The notes under the pieces were generated by a model that searched no databases, was not told where the DNA came from, and saw nothing but the letters and a program-made list of their open reading frames with translations. A DNA stretch of 64,000 bases, taken from Bog-159 sp049511415. Its GTDB lineage: Bacteria; Acidobacteriota; Terriglobia; Bryobacterales; Bryobacteraceae. The position numbers and the translations under genes are program-made. The stretch spans positions 1 through 64,000 of the forward strand of contig JBEKYC010000030.1 of assembly GCA_049511415.1 (NCBI GenBank), read 5' to 3'. Of this stretch, positions 27,618-36,612 are shown piece after piece. Within the stretch, counting starts at the first letter, position 1. Every line of letters begins with the position of its first letter.

Positions 27618-28334
27618 GTGAATCGAGCCAAGTATGAGAGAGTCGCGTTGCTGGCAGGGTTGGGACTGTTGTCCTCGGCCTGCGTGATTTCGACGGAGAG
27701 CCACGGAACCATCGAGACGTCCACGCAATCCGTGGATCTGAAGGGCGCCAAGTCCGTGGATCTGAACGTGGACATAGGTGCGGGTGAGTTGGTGATGCAT
27801 GGCGGCGCGGCGGGCTTGATGGACGCCGATTTCCGATACCGGTCGTCGGACGGGAAGCCGGAAGTGCAATACGGCGTCAGCGGGACGCGGGGCACGCTGA
27901 CGGTGAAGCAGCCGAGCCAGCACAGCATCGGCAATAACGGGAAGAACACGTGGGATTTGCGGTTGAACGAGGAAGTTCCGCTGGACGTGCGGGTAAAGAT
28001 GGGAGCAGGCCAGGGCCGGCTGACGCTGGGAAATACGGCGCTGCGCAGCCTGGAAGTGGAAGTGGGCGCGGGTGAGATGAATGTCGATTTGACCGGCCAT
28101 CCACATGGGGACATCGACGTGCATGTGAGCGGCGGCGTGGGACAGGCGACGCTGCGGCTGCCGAAGCGCGCGCGGTTGGATATCGAGGCGCACGGCGGGA
28201 TCGGGGAGATTTCGGCGCGCGGGCTGGAGAAGCGCGGGGACCGGTGGGTAAATGAGCCTGCCGGAGACGCCGACGCCACCATTCACGTGAATGTGAATGG
28301 CGGCATCGGGCAGATCAATTTGATTTGTGAGTAG
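27618..28334 (+). CDS. Lipoprotein with toast-rack/LiaF-like adhesin domain
   Basis: A 238-aa protein. GTG 27618 is preceded by GGAGG at 7 bases. A lipoprotein signal follows (ERVALLAGLGLLSSAC), with Cys as the likely lipidated residue. The mature part is repetitive beta strand (DLNVDIGAGELVMHG, VEVGAGEMNVDLTG, HVSGGVGQATLRLP, VNVNGGIGQINL), the pattern of DUF2154/LiaF-C 'toast rack' domains. It is probably anchored at the outer membrane or periplasm. Role unknown. Confidence 0.78.
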   Translation: MNRAKYERVALLAGLGLLSSACVISTESHGTIETSTQSVDLKGAKSVDLNVDIGAGELVMHGGAAGLMDADFRYRSSDGKPEVQYGVSGTRGTLTVKQPSQHSIGNNGKNTWDLRLNEEVPLDVRVKMGAGQGRLTLGNTALRSLEVEVGAGEMNVDLTGHPHGDIDVHVSGGVGQATLRLPKRARLDIEAHGGIGEISARGLEKRGDRWVNEPAGDADATIHVNVNGGIGQINLICE

Positions 28335-28338
28335 GCGG

Positions 28339-31300
28339 CTAGAAGATGATTTTGCCTACCAGTTGCATGTTGAACGGTTCGCCGGGACCTAAGCCGGGGG
28401 CGCCGTTGAAATCACCGATGGTGTCGTACAGATAGCCGTTCGATCCCACGGAACCGGCGCCGCTGGCCAGGTTCTTGTGGTTGAAGAAGTTGAACATCTC
28501 CGCGCGAAGCTGCAGTTTAAGGTGCTCGCCGAAGGAGATGTTTTTGATCACCGACAGATCGACGTCGGCGAAGCCGGGGCCAACGAAGAGATTGCGGGAA
28601 AGGTCGCCATCCGGATTGGTGGTGCCCGGACATCCCGCGGCGCCGGGGACGCAGAAGGCGGCGGGATTCACCCAGGGCTCGCCTCCGGCAACGGCGTTGA
28701 AGACGTGCGAGACGCCGGCGAAGGGGTTGCCGATGATGTTCAATCCGGGACGCTGCGTGCCCGCGTCGAAGTTGAAGGGCTGCCCGCTATGGAACGACCA
28801 CAAGCTGCTCAACTGCCAGCCGTGCGACAACCACTTGGGTCCGTGAGAGGAACCGGGGATGTCGTAAGTCAGGAAGGTAGTGAAATTCAGGCGGGTGTCG
28901 AAATCGCTGCTGCCATATTCCTGACGGAGGTTGAAGCTATCGAGCGGGAGGACGCCGCGATACTCGGTGATGTCGTCGAGGGCGTGGCCCCAGGTAAACG
29001 AAAATTGTGACGTAAGTCCGTGCCAGTATCTGATTTTGAGGGTGCTTTGCAGCGCGTTGTAATTGGAGTTGCCGATACTATTGAGCTGCAGCACGGAACC
29101 GATGTTGGGGTACTCGGCGTTGTAATTACCGTTCTGGTTCAGGTTCAGCATGACCGAGAGCTTACGGCCGAGGCTGCCGACATAGCCGACCTGCCAGACC
29201 ATGGCGCTGCCAATGCTCTTCTCCACATTGAGGCTGTAGTTAAAGAAATACGGCGTGCGGAAGTCCTGGTTCACGGAATAGACGTTGTAGGTATTGGAGC
29301 CGCAGCCACTTAGAGTCGGGCAGGTAGTAACGCCGGGGAAGATGTACTGGCCGGACTGCCAGGTATAGGCGGAGCGGCTGTAGTTATCGACGGGCGACGG
29401 ACCGATGGGGTTATCCTGCAAACCGTCCGCGCCGCTGATGGGCGGGCGGAAGTCCAGGAACGGGTTCATATTGATCTGGTCGTAGAACACGCCGAAGCCG
29501 GCGCGGATGACCATGTCACTTTTGGAACCGGGCTGGTAAGCCAGGCCCAAGCGGGGTCCGAAGTTATTGCGATCGGGGGGAAAGATACTGCTGAGCCCGT
29601 CGCCGACTAGTTCAAGTCCCTGGCCTGGTATGAACACGGCGATGTCTTTATCGGGACTGTGGAGCGGGCCCATGTAGTCGTAGCGCAGACCCAGGTTGAT
29701 ATTCAGGTTCCGGGTTACCTGCCAGTTGTCCTGCGCGAAGAAATCGAAGGCGTTGACGCGCACAAAGCGCTCGGGATCGCCGACGGCGATGGAGGAACTG
29801 GACACATCTCCGGCGAGAAAATCGGCCAGAGCCAGCACGTTGGAACTATAAGCCGAATTACCGGCCCACGGGCCCTGGGTGCCGTCGAAAGAGAAACTGC
29901 CTAAGGATCGCCGGTAATAGAACTCATCGACGCGACCCTGGCGGACTTCACCGCCGAAGCGGAACTGATGCTTCCCGTGGATGTAGGAGAGGATGTCCGT
30001 CAAGTGACCGGTGACGTCGTTGCGGCCTTCGGGAGGCGTGATTCCCACCTGATCGAAGCCGGCGATTTCGATATTGGGAGCGCCCATGATGGGATTGCCG
30101 TGGATGAGGGCATCCGGGCTGAGATAGAGGCCGAGGGCACTGGTATTGAAGCTGTTATTGGAATCGTGGAATACCTGGTTAAAGTAACTGACTCCAAATA
30201 GCAACTGGTTGGCCGTATTGGGGGTAAAGACCGAGTTCAGGACCGCGGAGTAGTTCTGGACGTGAATGGGCGCGACTTCGAAATAGTATCCGAGGTTGGA
30301 GCTGGCGGTGGCGAGGGCCAGGCTGGCTCCGGGCGGCTGAGTCTGACTGCCTTCGCCGGCGAACCAATGCACCGAGAGGTGGTTCTTGGCATTGAAGTTG
30401 TGATCGATCTTGGCGACGCCATTGTAACTATAGCCGGTTCCGGGCACCGTGGCGAAGTAGTTATTCGCAGTTGCCGGAAGACTCAGGATGGAGCTCGGCC
30501 AGAGGGTCGAGAGCAGAGTAGTCGAGAGCGGGTTTACGGGGACACCGTACTTGGAAAGGACACTCTCGGCCTGGCTCACCCAGGCGGTGGAAGGCTCGGT
30601 GGAAAGGCCCGTCAAGCCGAAGATGTAATCCTGTTTTTCGAAACCGACAAAGAAAAAGGTGCGGTCTTTAATGATGGGTCCGCCAACGGTAAGACCGTAG
30701 TTTTCATTGCGCAGGGGCGGCGCCTTCTGGAAATCGGGAGTGGGGACAAAGAACGGCGAATGCGCGGCGTAGAACTCGTTGCGATTGTAATAGTAGGCGG
30801 TGCCATGAAAAGCGTTCGTGCCACTCTTGATAGTGAGATTGACGGTGCCGCCGGCATTGCGCCCGCCTTCGGCGTTGGACTGCGTCTGGGCGGAGAATTC
30901 GTCGATGGCATCGAGCGGCATCACGACGCCCGCGATGCCCGACACGCCGCCCTGATTGACGGCCGGGATGTTGTGCCACATGTCGTTGTTGTCGGTGCCG
31001 TCGATCTGCCAGTTCATCTGATTGGCGCGGGTGCCGTTCAGCGAGCCGAATCCGCCGACCGAATAGCCGGCATAGCCGGGCGCCACGGCAATCAATTGCG
31101 AGAAATCGCGGCCATTCATGGGCATGCTCTGTATGGCGTCGTCGGGGATGGTGTCGCTTTGCGTGACGGTGGTGGTATCGACCGACACGGCGGCGGCGGA
31201 AACCTCCACGGCGGTAGCCTGTTGGCCTACCTTAAGCTGGACCGGCAAAGTATAGATGCCACCCGCGGTGACAGGGACCTTGTCGACAGTTACCGGCGAG

Positions 31301-31551
31301 AAGCCCGGAGCGGTGACAGTGATCTGGTAAGTACCCAGGGGCAAGTCCTGAAAAGAAAACTGTCCGTCGTTCGTAGTAGCAGTGGACAGGACAATGCTGG
31401 TGCCGCTATCGATAGCCTTCACGGCGGCGGCTGCGATAGCTGCTCCAGTCTGGTCGGTGACCGTTCCGTTGATGGCTCCGCGGAACGTCTGACTCTGTGC
31501 GATCAGGGTGATAGACAGAAACAGTACACCACACGAGAGTAGGTGTCTCAT
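28339..31551 (-). CDS. Oar-like TonB-dependent outer-membrane protein
   Basis: A 1070-aa protein with a signal peptide (LLSCGVLFLSITLIAQSQ), then a carboxypeptidase-regulatory-like/CnaB domain at about residues 25-105 (GTVTDQTGAAIAAAAVKA ... GTYQITVTAPGF), a plug domain with MNGRDFSQLIAVAPGYAG and ANQMNWQIDGTDNNDM, and a long beta-barrel ending in the aromatic MQLVGKIIF typical of outer-membrane proteins. A strong AGGGGAGA precedes ATG 31551. Acidobacteria encode many such proteins; they are presumed importers of polymers or peptides. Substrate unknown. Confidence 0.92.
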   Translation of the reverse strand: MRHLLSCGVLFLSITLIAQSQTFRGAINGTVTDQTGAAIAAAAVKAIDSGTSIVLSTATTNDGQFSFQDLPLGTYQITVTAPGFSPVTVDKVPVTAGGIYTLPVQLKVGQQATAVEVSAAAVSVDTTTVTQSDTIPDDAIQSMPMNGRDFSQLIAVAPGYAGYSVGGFGSLNGTRANQMNWQIDGTDNNDMWHNIPAVNQGGVSGIAGVVMPLDAIDEFSAQTQSNAEGGRNAGGTVNLTIKSGTNAFHGTAYYYNRNEFYAAHSPFFVPTPDFQKAPPLRNENYGLTVGGPIIKDRTFFFVGFEKQDYIFGLTGLSTEPSTAWVSQAESVLSKYGVPVNPLSTTLLSTLWPSSILSLPATANNYFATVPGTGYSYNGVAKIDHNFNAKNHLSVHWFAGEGSQTQPPGASLALATASSNLGYYFEVAPIHVQNYSAVLNSVFTPNTANQLLFGVSYFNQVFHDSNNSFNTSALGLYLSPDALIHGNPIMGAPNIEIAGFDQVGITPPEGRNDVTGHLTDILSYIHGKHQFRFGGEVRQGRVDEFYYRRSLGSFSFDGTQGPWAGNSAYSSNVLALADFLAGDVSSSSIAVGDPERFVRVNAFDFFAQDNWQVTRNLNINLGLRYDYMGPLHSPDKDIAVFIPGQGLELVGDGLSSIFPPDRNNFGPRLGLAYQPGSKSDMVIRAGFGVFYDQINMNPFLDFRPPISGADGLQDNPIGPSPVDNYSRSAYTWQSGQYIFPGVTTCPTLSGCGSNTYNVYSVNQDFRTPYFFNYSLNVEKSIGSAMVWQVGYVGSLGRKLSVMLNLNQNGNYNAEYPNIGSVLQLNSIGNSNYNALQSTLKIRYWHGLTSQFSFTWGHALDDITEYRGVLPLDSFNLRQEYGSSDFDTRLNFTTFLTYDIPGSSHGPKWLSHGWQLSSLWSFHSGQPFNFDAGTQRPGLNIIGNPFAGVSHVFNAVAGGEPWVNPAAFCVPGAAGCPGTTNPDGDLSRNLFVGPGFADVDLSVIKNISFGEHLKLQLRAEMFNFFNHKNLASGAGSVGSNGYLYDTIGDFNGAPGLGPGEPFNMQLVGKIIF

Positions 31552-31739
31552 AGATTCTCCCCTTTTTACGATGTTTCAACTACAAAGTTTGGAAACTTAT
31601 GGGCAGCCCCGTGGCATGGAGGCCCAAAAATCAAAACATTGCCTTGAATAAATAGCATCTCCTTAAGACTCGTGGGAGACGATTTACCCGGCAATCTATG
31701 AAAATTTGAAGGATTTCCAGTCGGGCACCGGCGTGGTGC

Positions 31740-33227
31740 TCAGGCGCCCAACGCGCCTTCGGCGATCAATCGGGCGATCGCGGCGATATCGTGATGCAGG
31801 GCCCGGTCGCCTTCAAAGGCGGGCGATACAGCGCGAACGCGCTCATGGGCGGCCTCAATGGGCGCGCTGCTGCGCAACGGCCTCAGCAAGTCCAGTGCGC
31901 GGGAAGCAGACAAAGCTTCAATCGCCAGCACGGCCCGTGTATTACTCACAATGTGCTGATATTTTAACGCAGATGTCATGCCCATGGAAACAAAATCTTC
32001 TTTATTTCCGCTGGTGGTGATGGAACCGGAGGAGGCGGGATGGGCGAGGACGCGATTTTCGGCGACCAGGGCGGCGGCGGTCACCTGGGCCATCATGAGG
32101 CCGGATTCGAGTCCGGGGTGACCGGCGAGAAAGGGCGGGAGTTCTTCGTTGAGGGCGGGATTGACGAGGCGATCGATGCGGCGTTCGGAGATGCCGGCGA
32201 GGGCCGTGAGCGCGACAGCCAGATAGTCCAACTGAAAAGCCAGCGGTTCGCCGTGGAAATTGCCGCCGGAGACGATTTCGTCATCGAGGACCAGTGGGTT
32301 ATCGGTGGCCGCGTTTAGCTCGATGGAGAAGACCCGGCGCGCCTCGGCAAGTGAGTCGATCGCCGCGCCATGCACTTGCGGGGCGCAGCGCAGGGAATAG
32401 GCATCCTGAACGCGGCGGCAGGTGAGATGCGATTCGCGGATCTGGCTGCCCTCCAACAACTGGAGCAGGCGGGCGGCGCTGGCGATCTGGCCGGGATGCG
32501 GGCGGGCGGCATGCAGGCGGGGATCGAAGGCGCGGGGAGTGCCGCGCAGGGCGTCGAGCGTCATGGCGCAGATCAGGTCGGCGGAGACGGCCAGGGTTTC
32601 CGATGCGGCCAGTTCCAGGCAGCCGATGGCCAGCATGGCCTGGGTGCCGTTGATGAGTGAGATGCCTTCCTTGGCGCGGAGGGTGAGCGGCTCCACGCCG
32701 GCGCGGCGGAGAGCTTCGGCGCCGGGATAGACGGCGTCCTCAAATTCAGCTTCGCCTTCGCCAATCAGGACGGCGGCTATGTGGGCCAGGGGGGCGAGAT
32801 CGCCACTCGCGCCGACGCTACCCTGGGAGGGCACGCGCGGAGTCACGCTGCGATTGAGAAGATCGCAGAGGCGCCGCGCGACCAGCGGCCGAATGCCCGA
32901 ATAACCCTTGGCCAGCACATTGGCGCGGATCAGCATCATGGCGCGCACGACGGCGGAGGGCAAAGGATCACCGACGCCGGCGCAGTGCGAGCGGACTACG
33001 TTGCGCTGCAACTGGTCGAGATCGGAGGCGGCGATGCGCACATCGGCGAGGAGGCCAACGCCGGTGTTCACGCCATAGACCGGTGCGTCGCCCGCGGCCA
33101 AGCGTTCGACCACGGCGCGTGAACGATCCATTTTTTCGATAGCGGAGGCCGCCAGGGCAACCTCGGCGCGGCCCCCGGCCACGGCGCAGACGTCTTCGAT
33201 GGTTAGCTGTTCCCCGTTCAATTGCAT
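31740..33227 (-). CDS. hutH: Histidine ammonia-lyase
   Basis: Removes ammonia from L-histidine to give urocanate, the first step of histidine breakdown. The 495-aa protein has the residues that cyclise into the MIO cofactor, Ala140-Ser141-Gly142, in GSVGASGDLAPLAH. Other family markers are YGVNTGVGLL near the N-terminus, KEGISLINGTQAMLA and the GNFHGEP segment. Phenylalanine/tyrosine ammonia-lyases share this fold, but length and sequence fit HutH. No other hut gene is adjacent. It diverges from the esterase gene with 48 bases between. Confidence 0.93.
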   Translation of the reverse strand: MQLNGEQLTIEDVCAVAGGRAEVALAASAIEKMDRSRAVVERLAAGDAPVYGVNTGVGLLADVRIAASDLDQLQRNVVRSHCAGVGDPLPSAVVRAMMLIRANVLAKGYSGIRPLVARRLCDLLNRSVTPRVPSQGSVGASGDLAPLAHIAAVLIGEGEAEFEDAVYPGAEALRRAGVEPLTLRAKEGISLINGTQAMLAIGCLELAASETLAVSADLICAMTLDALRGTPRAFDPRLHAARPHPGQIASAARLLQLLEGSQIRESHLTCRRVQDAYSLRCAPQVHGAAIDSLAEARRVFSIELNAATDNPLVLDDEIVSGGNFHGEPLAFQLDYLAVALTALAGISERRIDRLVNPALNEELPPFLAGHPGLESGLMMAQVTAAALVAENRVLAHPASSGSITTSGNKEDFVSMGMTSALKYQHIVSNTRAVLAIEALSASRALDLLRPLRSSAPIEAAHERVRAVSPAFEGDRALHHDIAAIARLIAEGALGA

Positions 33228-33275
33228 CGCGTACTATTGTCCCCGATCCGGGGGTGGGCGAGTTAAGATCGTTGC

Positions 33276-34412
33276 ATGCTTCGTTTCCTTGGCATCCTTC
33301 TTATGGCGGTTTCCGCCTGGGCGCAGACTCCAGCAACTCCGGCAACGCCGGCACCCCCCGCGCGCCCACCCCGTCCCGCGCCTCCGACGCGGGATCCGCA
33401 CACGCCGGGTTATGTCGAGGCGAAGGAACTGCCGGACGGCGCCAATGCGCCGGCGCAGACGGACGGCAACTTCATCCTGGGTCCGACGCACGACCCGGCT
33501 CCGGAGATGGAAGTGCACGAGGGCGTGCCGCAAGGGGCGGTCTACACTTTCACGATGGAATCATCCGACAGCAAGATTTATCCAGGCATAGCGCGGGACG
33601 CGGGCACGTTTGGCACGCCCGACCCGAACGATCCGGCGAAGCTGATTGTGACCACGAGCCATGCGGCGCCTTACTCGCGGCGGGTGACGGTGTATGTGCC
33701 GAAGCAATATGTGGCGGGCAAGGCGGCGCCGTTTATCGTGGGGGCGGACGGGCCGGACAAGAGTTTGTTCACGGCGCTCGACAATCTGATCGCGGCGCAT
33801 CGGGCGCCGGTAATGATCGCGATTTCGATCGGCAACGGCAGCGGTGATGCGCAGGGCAGCGAGCGCGGCCTCGAGTACGACACCATGTCCGGGCGGTACG
33901 CGGAGTTCGTGGAGAAGGAAGTGTTGCCGCGGGTGGAGCAGCAATACAACGTGAAGCTGACGAAAGATCCGGAGGGGCGGGCGACTATGGGCGGCAGCTC
34001 CGGCGGATCGTGCGCGCTGATCATGGCTTGGTATCACCCGGAGCTTTATCGTCGCGTGCTGACGTATTCAGGCACTTACGTGAATCAGCAGTGGCCGCCG
34101 AATCCGGAGACGCCGCACGGCGCGTGGGAATTTCATGAACATCTGATTCCGAACACGCCGGCCAAGCCGTTGCGGATCTGGATGGAAGTGGGCGACCGGG
34201 ATCTGTTCAATCCGAATTCGATGCACGACAACATGCACGATTGGGTGTTGGCCAACGAGAACATGGCGCGGGTGCTGGCGGCCAAGGGATATCACTACCA
34301 ATTTGTATTCGTGCGGAATGCCGGGCACACGGACCGCGCGGCGAAGCAGCAGACTCTGCCGGAGGCCCTGGAGTATTTGTGGCAGGGCTACGCGGTGGAG
34401 ACCGGGAAGTAG
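33276..34412 (+). CDS. Secreted esterase, enterochelin esterase-like
   Basis: A 378-aa alpha/beta-hydrolase of the esterase D/Fes family. A signal peptide (LGILLMAVSAWAQ) is followed by a Pro-rich linker. The nucleophile elbow is GGSSGG with Ser241 the likely catalytic serine; the acid and histidine lie in WMEVGDRDLF and RNAGHTD. An N-terminal E-set-like segment (QGAVYTFTMESSDSKIYPG) precedes the hydrolase domain, as in iron-chelate esterases. Probably periplasmic; substrate unknown. The penicillin acylase gene follows by 48 bases. Confidence 0.88.
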   Translation: MLRFLGILLMAVSAWAQTPATPATPAPPARPPRPAPPTRDPHTPGYVEAKELPDGANAPAQTDGNFILGPTHDPAPEMEVHEGVPQGAVYTFTMESSDSKIYPGIARDAGTFGTPDPNDPAKLIVTTSHAAPYSRRVTVYVPKQYVAGKAAPFIVGADGPDKSLFTALDNLIAAHRAPVMIAISIGNGSGDAQGSERGLEYDTMSGRYAEFVEKEVLPRVEQQYNVKLTKDPEGRATMGGSSGGSCALIMAWYHPELYRRVLTYSGTYVNQQWPPNPETPHGAWEFHEHLIPNTPAKPLRIWMEVGDRDLFNPNSMHDNMHDWVLANENMARVLAAKGYHYQFVFVRNAGHTDRAAKQQTLPEALEYLWQGYAVETGK

Positions 34413-34460
34413 CGGCCGCGGCAGCCTGCCCGGCGTGATGAAGACTTAGGGACCGGATCT

Positions 34461-36593
34461 ATGCGCTATTTCAAGTACGCTGCCCTGTATCTGGCCGGCT
34501 TGATCGTGGGGGCCGCTCTTTTTCTGATCGCGTTTGACCGGCTGACACGGCCGGCGGAGCCGGATACGGCGGTGCTGATCGCGCGGGCCAAGCTCTACCA
34601 TGCGCGCATCCAGCGGGACGACTTCGGCGTGCCGCACGTGAGCGGTCCGCGGGACGCGGATGTGGCGTTCGGGTTCGCCTACGCGCATGCCGAGGACGAC
34701 TTCGCCACCATTCAAGAAGTGGCGCTCGGGATCAGGGGGCAACTGGCGGCGGTTCAAGGGCGGAATGCCGCGGTGGGCGACTACCTGGTGCATCTGTTCC
34801 GGATCTGGGAAACGGTGAACGCGCGATACGAAAGCGATCTGCCGGCGGACGTGCGGCACGTGCTTGAGGCGTACGCCGACGGCGTGAACTATTATGCAGT
34901 GCGGCACAAGCGCGAGGTGGCGCGCGGGCTGCTTCCTTTCACGGGCAAAGATGTGGCGGCGGGATTCGCCTTCAAGCTGCCGCTGTTCTATGGACTCGGC
35001 TCCGTGCTGCAGAAAGTGACGAGCGGAGAAATTGAAAAGCAGAGCGGAAAGGCGCAGGTGGGATCGAACGGCGTGGCAGTGGCGCCGTCGCGGTCGGCGG
35101 ATGGGGCTACCCGGCTGCTGGTGAATTCGCATCAACCTTATACGGGGCCGGTGGCCTGGTACGAGGCGGTGCTGGATAGCGGAGAAGGCTGGCACGTGGC
35201 GGGTGGATTCTTTCCCGGATCGCCGTTCATGCTGCATGGGCACAACGCGCATCTGGGCTGGGCTAATACAGTGAATGGGCCGGACCTGGCGGATGTTTTC
35301 AAGCTGACGCTGAATCCGGCGAATCCCAATCAGTACCGGCTGGACGGGCAGTGGCGGGACTTCGAGAAAAGCGAAGCCAAGATCCGGGTGAAGATCTGGG
35401 GGCCGTTGATTTGGACGGCGCATCGCGAAGTGTTGTATTCGGCGCACGGCCCAGTGCTGAAGACGGATCGCGGCGCATTCGCGATCCGGTTTGCGGGCAT
35501 GCACGAGGTGCGCGCGCCGCTGGAATATTTCCGGCTGGACAAAGCGCGCAACCTGGACGAGTGGCGCGCGGCCATGCGGCTGCAGGCGTTGCCGAGCCTC
35601 AATTTCATCTACGCGGACGAGAAGGGAAACATCGGGTACGTTTACAACGGAGCGTTTCCGGACCGGAGGGAGGGAGTGGACTGGCAGGCGACGCTGCCGG
35701 GCGACCGGTCCGATTTGATCTGGCATGCTTACTTGCCGTTCGAGCGCGTGCCGCAAATCTGGAATCCGCCGGCAGGATTTGTCTTCAATTCGAACAATAC
35801 ACCGTTCCATGCCACGTCTCCCGCGGACGATTTGAAGCCGGGCGATTTTTCGCCCACCATGGGGATCCAGACGAACATGACCAACCGGGCGTGGCGCGCG
35901 CTGGAGACATTCGGCGCGGATACGCATATTTCGGAGGCCGCGTTTCGCAAGTACAAATTCGATCTGGTGTATAGCGCGCGTTCCGATGAGGCGCGCATTC
36001 TGGAAGATCTCACGCGGCTCGATCCGGGTGCTGACGCGGACCTGCGGCGGGCGATCGGTGTGCTGAAGCGGCTGGACCCGCGGGCGGATATCGCCAACCG
36101 GAATATCGCGCTGGCGGTTTACACGATCCAGCCCGTCCTGCGCGCGCGGCTGCTCGAAGGCAAGAATCCATCGGTGAAGGATGCCCTGCGGGAGGCGGCG
36201 GCCACGCTGCAGGCGCACTTCGGGCGCCTGGATCCGGTTTGGGGGCAGGTGAACCGCATGCGGCGCGGCAAGCTGGATCTGCCCATCGACGGCGGTCCGG
36301 ATACGTTTCGGGCGGTGGAGGGCGACAGGCAGCCGGATGGCACGCTGACGGCGGTAGGCGGGGACACGTTCATCATGTTTGTGAGTTGGGATAAAGACGG
36401 CAAGCTGCACTCGGAGAGCATTCATCAGTTCGGCTCGAACACTTCGCATCCGGATTCGCGGCACTATGCGGACCAGGTACCGTTGTTTGTGGCGATGAAG
36501 ACCAAGCCGGTACGATTCACGGCGGAGGAACTGGCGGGGCATGTGGAGGCGGATTACCGGCCGGGCGACGAAAATCATAATGGCCACAGATGA
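34461..36593 (+). CDS. Penicillin acylase family N-terminal nucleophile hydrolase
   Basis: A 710-aa precursor, with a membrane or signal segment near residues 7-25. The alpha chain includes DDFGVPHVSGPRDADVAFGFAYAHAEDD. Autocleavage is expected before Ser202 in AQVGSNGVAVAPSRS, making this serine the N-terminal nucleophile of the beta chain, which starts with the conserved LLVNSHQP and HGHNAHLGWANT motifs. These enzymes hydrolyse amides such as acyl-homoserine lactones, aculeacin or penicillins; this one resembles the quorum-quenching/aculeacin branch, by general motif only. Its last codons and stop lie in a short dispersed repeat (36581-36612). Confidence 0.92.
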   Translation: MRYFKYAALYLAGLIVGAALFLIAFDRLTRPAEPDTAVLIARAKLYHARIQRDDFGVPHVSGPRDADVAFGFAYAHAEDDFATIQEVALGIRGQLAAVQGRNAAVGDYLVHLFRIWETVNARYESDLPADVRHVLEAYADGVNYYAVRHKREVARGLLPFTGKDVAAGFAFKLPLFYGLGSVLQKVTSGEIEKQSGKAQVGSNGVAVAPSRSADGATRLLVNSHQPYTGPVAWYEAVLDSGEGWHVAGGFFPGSPFMLHGHNAHLGWANTVNGPDLADVFKLTLNPANPNQYRLDGQWRDFEKSEAKIRVKIWGPLIWTAHREVLYSAHGPVLKTDRGAFAIRFAGMHEVRAPLEYFRLDKARNLDEWRAAMRLQALPSLNFIYADEKGNIGYVYNGAFPDRREGVDWQATLPGDRSDLIWHAYLPFERVPQIWNPPAGFVFNSNNTPFHATSPADDLKPGDFSPTMGIQTNMTNRAWRALETFGADTHISEAAFRKYKFDLVYSARSDEARILEDLTRLDPGADADLRRAIGVLKRLDPRADIANRNIALAVYTIQPVLRARLLEGKNPSVKDALREAAATLQAHFGRLDPVWGQVNRMRRGKLDLPIDGGPDTFRAVEGDRQPDGTLTAVGGDTFIMFVSWDKDGKLHSESIHQFGSNTSHPDSRHYADQVPLFVAMKTKPVRFTAEELAGHVEADYRPGDENHNGHR

Positions 36594-36612
36594 ACACCGA
36601 TGAACACGGATA
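36581..36612 (+). repeat. Short dispersed repeat TGGCCACAGATGAACAC..., copy 1
   Basis: A 32-bp sequence with internal near-tandem units (GATGAACACC and GATGAACACG). The same sequence occurs reversed at 49491-49522 with two or three differences. Copy 1 holds the stop of the penicillin acylase gene and supplies the start codon (36600) of the next gene. Confidence 0.6.

Noticed and set aside
30262..31542. 426-codon plus-strand frame opposite the TonB-dependent protein
   Set aside because: Shadow of a confidently identified gene; no ribosome binding site or domain.
34446..36587. Long open frame on the minus strand (713 codons) opposite the penicillin acylase gene
   Set aside because: It mirrors the acylase gene almost end to end, is extremely Arg/His/Pro-rich and has no recognisable domain; it is the complement shadow of a high-GC gene.
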